DNA of 6,533 bases from Patescibacteria group bacterium UBA6023 (GTDB lineage: Bacteria > Patescibacteriota > Minisyncoccia > Phycocordibacterales > UBA6899). Below the pieces are notes generated by a model. That model searched no databases and had not been told where the DNA came from. It was given only the letters and a program-made list of their open reading frames with translations. The position numbers and the translations under genes were made by a program. The stretch covers positions 1 through 6,533 of the forward strand of contig DIZR01000004.1 of assembly GCA_002429425.1 (NCBI GenBank), read 5' to 3'. Below are positions 1 through 4,841 of the stretch, piece after piece. The first letter of the stretch is position 1, and each line of letters opens with the position of its first letter.

Positions 1-12
1 GTGCGAAAATAG
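1..12 (+). CDS. 3' end of an upstream gene, possibly ftsE (partial)
   Basis: The window opens with codons reading V-R-K followed by TAG at 10-12, in a different frame from ftsX. Because ftsE normally sits directly before ftsX, often with a few bases of gap or overlap, this is plausibly the tail of the FtsE ATPase gene. Only three codons are visible, so identity cannot be tested. The alternative frame (3) stays open until a TAG near 45-47 and would overlap ftsX instead. Confidence 0.3.
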   Translation: MRK

Positions 13-16
13 GGTC

Positions 17-946
17 ATGGGAATGTTCACAAGTACTCGCCGGATAGTGAAAGCCGGCTTCATCAATTTTTGGAGGAACGCCATCGTTTCGTTATCTGCT
101 ATTTTTGTGATGACAATCGCGTTGTTTGTTGTTGGTACCACGATTCTCGCGTCGGTTTTTCTCAGTTCTGCAATTCAGGAAATTAAAAATAAGGTTGACG
201 TAAACATATATTTCAATCCCGATGCGCAAGAATCGGATATCTTCATCATGAAGCGTTCGCTAGAGGAAATTCCTGAAGTAAAGTCTGTCGAATATATTTC
301 ACGTGAGAAAGCGATTGAAAATTTTAAGGCTCGCCACAACAATGATTTTTTGATGACTCAGGCACTTGATGAACTTGTTGATAATCCACTCGGTGCAATC
401 TTGAACGTCAAAGCAAAGGACACCTCTCAATATGAGGCAATCGCACAGCACATCAAGAGTGAACAAGAAGCAGCGGGCCCTGGGGCGAATCTCATCTACA
501 ATGTCAATTACAGCAAGAATAAAGTCGTCATTGACAAGCTTACTGCGATCACAAAAGGGGTCGAACGTGTTTCATACGCCGTACTTTTGGTGCTTATTTT
601 TATTGCGATCATGATTACCTTTAATACCATTCGTCTTGCCATTTATGTTTCTCGTGAAGAAATGGCAATTATGCGTCTTGTTGGTGCAAACAATTCATTT
701 GTGCGCGGACCATTTATCGTAGAAGGAATGATGTATGGTATTGTCGCGGCGATAATTGCAACTTCACTTTTCTATCCGACGACACTCTGGCTTAAGGGTG
801 CAACGGAAAATTTTTATGGGGGGATAGATCTGTTCTCCTATTATATTTCAAACCTGAATCAAATATTTTTTGTACTATTCCTCGGTGGAGTATTCCTCGG
901 TGGTTTGTCGGCGTTTCTTGCAGTGCGAAGATATCTTAAGGTATAA
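17..946 (+). CDS. ftsX: Cell division protein FtsX
   Basis: FtsX is the membrane subunit of FtsEX, an ABC-transporter-like complex of the divisome that uses ATP hydrolysis by FtsE to activate peptidoglycan hydrolases outside the cell. The 309-residue product has the family layout: a short basic cytoplasmic N-terminus, a first membrane helix at about 22-45, an extracytoplasmic domain at about 53-180 (the PLxD-like region that contacts hydrolases), then helices at about 185-208, 232-252 and 282-303. The cytoplasmic loop around 203-225 carries the conserved NTIRLAIYVSREEMAIMRLVGA-type signature (N203, E214-E215, R220, G223), which is the strongest identification. Length is normal for the family. 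Two starts compete: ATG at 17, and ATG at 23, which has AGGG (11-14) at better spacing and gives a product two residues shorter. The reading frame is also open to the window edge. pyrG follows after 30 bp and may be co-transcribed. Confidence 0.93.
   Translation: MGMFTSTRRIVKAGFINFWRNAIVSLSAIFVMTIALFVVGTTILASVFLSSAIQEIKNKVDVNIYFNPDAQESDIFIMKRSLEEIPEVKSVEYISREKAIENFKARHNNDFLMTQALDELVDNPLGAILNVKAKDTSQYEAIAQHIKSEQEAAGPGANLIYNVNYSKNKVVIDKLTAITKGVERVSYAVLLVLIFIAIMITFNTIRLAIYVSREEMAIMRLVGANNSFVRGPFIVEGMMYGIVAAIIATSLFYPTTLWLKGATENFYGGIDLFSYYISNLNQIFFVLFLGGVFLGGLSAFLAVRRYLKV
876..903 (+). repeat. 13-bp in-frame direct repeat inside ftsX
   Basis: TATTCCTCGGTGG occurs at 876-888 and again at 891-903, with a 15-bp period. 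It lies in the last membrane helix of FtsX and encodes the doubled FLGG segment (residues 288-296). The period preserves the frame. It could reflect a small slippage duplication or chance codon choice in a Gly-rich helix. Confidence 0.6.
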
Positions 947-976
947 GTCATATTCATTTATTTTTATCATCATATT

Positions 977-2617
977 ATGTCCAAATCACATAAATATATT
1001 TTTGTAGTAGGTGGGGTGATGAGTGGAGTTGGAAAAGGTATCGCGACTTCATCAATCGCACTTTTGCTACAGTCACGTGGATTTAAGATTTCCCCGATAA
1101 AGATTGACCCATATCTCAATGTTGATGCAGGTACAATGAATCCCACAGAACATGGTGAAGTGTTCGTGCTCAAATCAGGACTGGAAACCGACCAAGACAT
1201 GGGAAGTTATGAGCGTTTTCTTGGACGAGATTTAAATTCTGAGAATTACATGACTGGTGGTGCAGTATACAAAAGTGTCATCGACCGTGAACGTGCGCTT
1301 GGGTATGGTGGTAAATGTGTTGAGCCCGTCCCGCATATCCCCGAGGAAGTCATTCGTCGTATCGTCGCCGCAGGTACAAAGGACAAGTCGGATATTACCA
1401 TTGTTGAGGTTGGTGGAACACTTGGCGAGTATCAGAGTGTGATGTTCATCGAGGCAGCACGTTCACTCAAGATCGCAAACCCCGATGACGTGCTCTTTGT
1501 ACTTGTCTCATACCTTCCTGTACCCGGAAAACTTGGTGAAATGAAGACAAAGCCGACACAATATGCCGTGCGCACAATGAACTCATATGGTGTGCAACCC
1601 GACATTATCATCGCGCGTGGAGAGGTGGCGATTGATGCGAAACGTAAAGAGAAAATCGCGTCTTCATCAGGAGTGCGCATTGAGCAAGTTATTTCTGCGC
1701 CCGATGTTGATAGTATTTATGACGTTCCACTCAATTTTGAAGCCGACAATCTTGCTACAATAGTGATGAAGTTGCTCAAATTAAAAGCAAAAAAGCCTGT
1801 TGATCTTGCGCCGTGGAAAGGATTTGTAAAAAAGGTACAGAACACAAAAAGTGAAGTGCGTATCGGTATTGTTGGAAAATATTTTTCATCAGGAGATTTT
1901 ATCCTTGCAGACTCGTATCTCTCGGTTATTGAGGCATTGAAGTATGCCGCGTATCATGCAGGAAAGAAACCTATCATTGATTGGCTTTCTGCGGATGAAT
2001 TTGAGGGTGGTCGTGCGAATGTAAAAAAGCTTGATGCATATGATGGAATTATTGTACCGGGAGGATTTGGTGAACGTGGTATTGAGGGGAAGCTTCGTGT
2101 CATAGAATATGTACGTACACACAAGATACCGTACCTCGGATTGTGTTACGGTATGCAACTTATGGTCGTTGAATATGCACGCAACATGCTCGGACTGAAA
2201 GGCGCGACAACTGCAGAGATCGACCCGAAGGCAAAGTATCGTGTTATTGATATTATGCCCGGACAAAAACAAAAACTCGTAGAAGGGGATATTGGTGGTT
2301 CAATGCGACTTGGCGCATATCCTGCGTATCTTAAGGAGGGCACGGTTGCGCGTGCTGCCTATAAGGCGGAAATGGTGCATGAGCGTCATCGCCATCGCTA
2401 TGAGGTGAATCCTGAGTATGTCGCATCACTCGAAAAGGCGGGTCTTGTATTTTCAGGGATTTCTCCCGACGAGAAATTGATGGAAATTGCCGAGCTTCCG
2501 AAGTCAAAGCATCCGTTCTTCTTGGGTACACAAGCACATCCTGAGTTTACTGCCCGTCCACTTACCTCACACCCACTTTTTGACGCATTTATTAAGGCTG
2601 CAAGTAAAAAGAAATAG
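977..2617 (+). CDS. pyrG: CTP synthase (glutamine-hydrolysing)
   Basis: CTP synthase converts UTP, ATP and glutamine to CTP, the last step of de novo pyrimidine nucleotide synthesis, in the cytoplasm. The 546-residue protein is full length. The N-terminal synthetase domain (about 1-270) has a P-loop at 12-21 with K20, the Mg-binding acidic residues D74 and E144 (aligning with E. coli D72 and E140), and the nucleotide-binding KTKPTQ at 190-195. The C-terminal class I glutaminase domain (about 294-543) has the oxyanion loop PGGFGERG (361-368), nucleophile C390, the GGSMRLG segment (440-446), the RHRHRYEVN block (470-478) and the catalytic H521/E523 pair in HPEF. The protein is divergent: the P-loop reads MSGVGKG where most bacteria have VSSLGKG, the nucleophile motif is LGLCYGMQ rather than LGICLGMQ, and the EVGGT region continues GTLGEYQ rather than GTVGDIE. 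The family is certain and all catalytic residues are present. ATG 977 has no Shine-Dalgarno sequence, but the N-terminal strand fits this start. Confidence 0.98.
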   Translation: MSKSHKYIFVVGGVMSGVGKGIATSSIALLLQSRGFKISPIKIDPYLNVDAGTMNPTEHGEVFVLKSGLETDQDMGSYERFLGRDLNSENYMTGGAVYKSVIDRERALGYGGKCVEPVPHIPEEVIRRIVAAGTKDKSDITIVEVGGTLGEYQSVMFIEAARSLKIANPDDVLFVLVSYLPVPGKLGEMKTKPTQYAVRTMNSYGVQPDIIIARGEVAIDAKRKEKIASSSGVRIEQVISAPDVDSIYDVPLNFEADNLATIVMKLLKLKAKKPVDLAPWKGFVKKVQNTKSEVRIGIVGKYFSSGDFILADSYLSVIEALKYAAYHAGKKPIIDWLSADEFEGGRANVKKLDAYDGIIVPGGFGERGIEGKLRVIEYVRTHKIPYLGLCYGMQLMVVEYARNMLGLKGATTAEIDPKAKYRVIDIMPGQKQKLVEGDIGGSMRLGAYPAYLKEGTVARAAYKAEMVHERHRHRYEVNPEYVASLEKAGLVFSGISPDEKLMEIAELPKSKHPFFLGTQAHPEFTARPLTSHPLFDAFIKAASKKK

Positions 2618-2632
2618 GAGTATTATAACTAT

Positions 2633-2734
2633 AACCTACGAATTCGGCGCATTCCTTTGTCACTTTATTCGTTTACTCCCGCGCAGTAGGGGTCTACAAT
2701 TTGATCGCTCGAATTGTATCCAAATTCATAGGTT
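2633..2734 (+). repeat. Long-range inverted repeat (possible outer stem)
   Basis: AACCTACGAATT at 2633-2644 pairs with AATTCATAGGTT at 2723-2734 over 12 positions with a single C/A mismatch (2639/2728). The 78 nt enclosed hold two further hairpins near the 3' arm, at about 2675-2693 (ACTCC/GGGGT, with one G-U pair) and 2695-2718. Together they could make a closed multibranch fold. Whether it forms or is conserved cannot be judged from one sequence. Confidence 0.45.
2695..2718 (+). repeat. Ten-pair hairpin with 4-nt loop
   Basis: TACAATTTGA at 2695-2704 can pair with TCGAATTGTA at 2709-2718 around a TCGC loop. All ten pairs form, one of them a U-G wobble. At DNA level the outer seven pairs (TACAATT/AATTGTA) are a perfect dyad and could equally be an operator. 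T-rich sequence begins only at 2733, too far for a standard intrinsic terminator. Confidence 0.5.
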
Positions 2735-2767
2735 TTGGTTTAGAGAAAAAAATAATCTTCAAAATCT

Positions 2768-3199
2768 ATGGACGAACGTATGCCACTTTCAATAAAACTC
2801 ATTACGGGATTCTCGATCTCAGGTTTTTTGTTTGCCGGATATTTAAGTGCGGTAAAACTTTTTAGTGGCACTTGCACCGTACGAGAGTCGTGCCCATATT
2901 TCCTCGGTTGGCCTGTTTGTGCGTATGGCTTCATCATGTATTCCATGTTGACTGTCTTATCGATCCTCATGATCAAGAAACGTATCAATTCATACAAAGG
3001 AATGCTTGCTATCGCAGGTGTTTCTTTTGTGGGTATTATTTTTTCCGGTTACTTTTCAGCGATTCAGTTGCCTGCATTGTTGCAGAATAAATTTGTCACA
3101 TATACATTTGGCGTACCTACTTGCATGCTCAGTCTTATCATGTACATGCTTATCTTTGCGACGGTAGTACTCGGTATCGCACATCGTAGACGGAACTAA
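2768..3199 (+). CDS. Four-helix membrane protein with internal repeat, distantly VKOR-like
   Basis: The 143-residue product has four predicted membrane helices (about 10-31, 48-69, 79-100, 116-137). Positive charges (K70-K71-R72, K77, and R140-R142 at the end) place both termini and the central loop inside, so loops 1 and 3 face outward. The two halves repeat each other: AGYLSAVK (23-30) matches SGYFSAIQ (93-100), and LGWPVCAYGFIMYSM (46-60) matches FGVPTCMLSLIMYML (114-128), an offset of 68-70 residues. Cysteines 36 and 42 lie in the first outward loop; C51 and C119 occupy the same place in each repeat. The GxPxC...G/S...Y pattern loosely recalls the VKOR family of thiol-oxidising membrane enzymes, but the VKOR CxxC active site is absent, so enzymatic function is not claimed. 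ATG 2768 lacks a Shine-Dalgarno motif; ATG 2780 is an alternative. A role in extracytoplasmic thiol chemistry is only a possibility. Confidence 0.8.
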   Translation: MDERMPLSIKLITGFSISGFLFAGYLSAVKLFSGTCTVRESCPYFLGWPVCAYGFIMYSMLTVLSILMIKKRINSYKGMLAIAGVSFVGIIFSGYFSAIQLPALLQNKFVTYTFGVPTCMLSLIMYMLIFATVVLGIAHRRRN

Positions 3200-3212
3200 C
3201 GTTTTTTATAGT

Positions 3213-3833
3213 GTGGACGTGATGAGTGTTTCCACTCATACTAGTGCAATGCCAACCATCGAGGAGAAAAAAGATGAGGAACTTATCGCGCTCTATATAC
3301 AGGGAGATGCTCGTGCGCTTGAAATGCTCATTCAACGATACCTCACGCCAATTTATCGATACGCATTGCAATTTTCCGGAAATGCCGATGAGACAGAGGA
3401 TATTACTCAGGAAACATTTTTAAAATTCTGGAAGAATATTGCGAAATATAAACAGGGAGAAAAATTTTCATCATGGCTTTTCCGCATTGCACACAATGCG
3501 GCGATTGATCATATTCGTAAACGAAGATTCATGCCATTTTCTTTTTTTGATCGCGATGAAGGAAATAGTATTGCGGACACACTCGAAGATACCGAGCCAC
3601 TTTCTGATGAATTGTTTGCACGTGTCGAAAGTGCTCGTGCGCTTGAGCGATATCTCCAAAAACTCTCCCCGCAACATCGCGCAGTACTGCACCTGCATTA
3701 TTACGAAGAGCTTCCATTTATCGATATTGGTAGAATTCTTGGTGTGCCGTTGGATACTGCAAAAAGCCAGCATCGCAGGGCATTGTTTGCGCTACGAAAA
3801 TTGATTCCAAATGAAGATGCACCAAACTGGTAA
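3213..3833 (+). CDS. ECF-type RNA polymerase sigma factor
   Basis: This is a sigma-70 family factor of the extracytoplasmic-function group, which directs RNA polymerase to a small set of stress or envelope promoters. Numbering from GTG 3213, region 2 spans about 22-105: the DEELIALYIQGDARALEMLIQRY helix, the NADETEDITQETFLKFW core-binding segment (58-73), and the region 2.3-2.4 part with FSSWLFRIAHNAAIDHIRKRR (85-105). An acidic linker (113-138) follows. Region 4 at about 150-198 has the helix-turn-helix LSPQHRAVL...IDIGRILGVPLDTAKSQHRRALFALRKL. No region 3 or regulatory C-terminal extension is present, as expected for ECF factors. The start is uncertain: GTG 3213, ATG 3222 (weak GGA at 3215-3217) or ATG 3249 would all keep region 2 intact. 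A -10-like TATAGT (3207-3212) sits just upstream without a clear -35. The gene ends in tandem stops TAA TAG and lies 19 bp before the membrane-protein gene, the usual position of an anti-sigma gene. Confidence 0.95.
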   Translation: MDVMSVSTHTSAMPTIEEKKDEELIALYIQGDARALEMLIQRYLTPIYRYALQFSGNADETEDITQETFLKFWKNIAKYKQGEKFSSWLFRIAHNAAIDHIRKRRFMPFSFFDRDEGNSIADTLEDTEPLSDELFARVESARALERYLQKLSPQHRAVLHLHYYEELPFIDIGRILGVPLDTAKSQHRRALFALRKLIPNEDAPNW

Positions 3834-3852
3834 TAGATAACGTATAAGACAT

Positions 3853-4263
3853 ATGAAAACAGCACACGAGCAATTTCAGCAAAGCATGATTACCGCAGTG
3901 CCCTCAACGGAGCTTTATGTGAAGGTGCTTTCACGTATTAACGATGTCCAGGTTCGAGGTGCGCGCATTCGCGTTTTGCTTTCCGGGCTCGGATTAATTG
4001 GTGCTCTATCACTGATGTTTTTTGCATACAATTATACAATTACCGAGCTTGCCGGGAGTGGATTTACCAATTATTTTTCTCTTCTCTTTTCTGACGCAGA
4101 CGCGCTCGTGCTCTATTGGAAGGAATTCGGACTGACGCTCTTGGAATCACTCCCGCTGTTTGGTGTGAGTATCCTTATTCTCTCTGTACTTTTTTGTCTT
4201 AGCATGCTTCGTACAGTGGCAAAAAATATTGACATTGCCTTTACCCATCTACATCTTGCATAA
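3853..4263 (+). CDS. Small two-helix membrane protein, candidate anti-sigma factor
   Basis: No family is recognised from sequence. The 136-residue product has a cytoplasmic-looking N-terminal segment of about 40 residues (with PSTELYVKVLSRI at 17-29, an amphipathic helix), a membrane helix at about 41-60, an outward loop of roughly 37 residues (61-97) and a second helix at about 98-120, ending in a short tail. Its position 19 bp after an ECF sigma gene and 9 bp before the next gene is that of a membrane-bound anti-sigma factor. The N-terminal P...L...VL.RI pattern resembles sigma-binding helices of short anti-sigma proteins, but there is no zinc-binding HxxxCxxC motif. Assignment therefore rests mostly on context. 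No Shine-Dalgarno sequence precedes ATG 3853; TATAAG lies 4 nt upstream of it (3843-3848). Confidence 0.8.
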   Translation: MKTAHEQFQQSMITAVPSTELYVKVLSRINDVQVRGARIRVLLSGLGLIGALSLMFFAYNYTITELAGSGFTNYFSLLFSDADALVLYWKEFGLTLLESLPLFGVSILILSVLFCLSMLRTVAKNIDIAFTHLHLA

Positions 4264-4272
4264 TTTTTTAAT

Positions 4273-4815
4273 ATGACAACAATAATATCAAAAGTAAAAG
4301 AGGTCTTGGAATCAAAGAAATATATTAAGGTGCTTCGTTGGCTCGGTATTCTTTTTATTTTACTCGTCACCTTTCAAGTAGGAGTATTTGTCGGTTTTCA
4401 CAAGGCAGCAGCTTCATATAAATTTGGTGAGGGATATTATAAAACCTTTGGACATAATGAACATGATCGATCGGGTCTCGGTCGTATGTCAACGGGGAGA
4501 TTTTCGGAAGCACACGGGAACATAGGAAAAATTCTTAAAATTGAACCTTCCTCCCTGGTGATCGAAGGGAAGGATGGCCTCGAAAAGGTGATTCGTCTTG
4601 ATTCTGAAACAGAAATTCGCAGATTTCGTGACAAGGTAGTTTTGGCAGATCTCAATCTTGGTGAATTTGTCGTGGTAATTGGAGAGCCAAATAGTAATGC
4701 CGAAATAATTGCGAAGTTTATTCGTATTCTTCCTCCCGATGTATTTGGATCTGGTTCAGTGATGAATGTGTCAACCTCCTCAACAAGTACGATGCAAGCA
4801 GTCATAAAAAATTAA
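4273..4815 (+). CDS. Membrane-anchored DUF5666-type protein
   Basis: The 180-residue product has a basic cytoplasmic N-terminus (1-21), a single membrane helix at about 22-42, a linker with a His/charged patch (HNEHDR, 61-66), and a beta-rich domain at about 82-154. That domain begins HGNIGKILKIEPSSLVIEG and continues through DSETEIRRF and DLNLGEFVVVIGEPN to IIAKFIRILPP. This matches what I know of DUF5666, a small beta-barrel-like domain common in secreted or anchored proteins of CPR and other bacteria, with no established biochemical role. The tail (160-176) is Ser/Thr-rich and probably disordered. Topology puts the domain outside the membrane. It sits 9 bp after the candidate anti-sigma gene and 26 bp before the export adaptor gene, so it is probably co-expressed and may work at the cell surface with them. 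The start ATG 4273 is preceded only by a T-rich leader. Confidence 0.85.
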   Translation: MTTIISKVKEVLESKKYIKVLRWLGILFILLVTFQVGVFVGFHKAAASYKFGEGYYKTFGHNEHDRSGLGRMSTGRFSEAHGNIGKILKIEPSSLVIEGKDGLEKVIRLDSETEIRRFRDKVVLADLNLGEFVVVIGEPNSNAEIIAKFIRILPPDVFGSGSVMNVSTSSTSTMQAVIKN

Positions 4816-4841
4816 CCTGTTCATTTAATTCATTATTGCAT

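Larger units (their letters stand above)
2618..2767 (+). other. Intergenic region pyrG to membrane-protein gene, with RNA-folding potential
   Basis: This 150-bp gap is the only one longer than 30 bp in the window. I see no coding signature and no tRNA. It contains nested inverted repeats, listed separately, that could form one folded RNA domain spanning 2633-2734. Two -10-like TATAAC hexamers (2624-2629 and 2630-2635) lie just after the pyrG stop, but neither has a convincing -35 element. There is no U-tract directly after a stem, so a classical intrinsic terminator is not supported. It could be a 5' leader of the downstream gene, a small RNA, or a processing or weak termination site. Confidence 0.45.

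Noticed and set aside
1889..2272. Long minus-strand open frames inside pyrG (also 1432-1680) and inside the adaptor gene.
   Set aside because: They lie antisense to well-conserved genes, and their translations show no recognisable domain or coherent composition.
2618..2640. Promoter from paired TATAAC hexamers just after pyrG.
   Set aside because: No -35-like hexamer at 16-18 bp upstream; AT-rich sequence alone can produce such matches.
2633..2734. tRNA or other standard RNA gene in the intergenic fold, on either strand.
   Set aside because: No T-loop GTTCGA-type motif in a 5-bp stem, no 7-bp acceptor followed by CCA, and no SRP RNA core motif.
2487..2795. A 102-codon plus-strand frame bridging the pyrG end and the intergenic gap.
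   Set aside because: It overlaps the conserved catalytic end of pyrG and the start of the next gene in another frame, and its translation has no recognisable pattern.
3181..3210. T6 run after the membrane-protein gene as a possible terminator.
   Set aside because: Only a three-pair CGT/ACG stem precedes it, too weak for an intrinsic terminator.
3192..3222. GGAAC at 3192-3196 before the sigma gene, resembling an ECF-type -35 element for autoregulation.
   Set aside because: No matching -10 lies at 16-17 bp spacing, it is inside the end of the previous coding region, and GGAAC also occurs in other coding stretches (for example 75-79 and 3278-3282).
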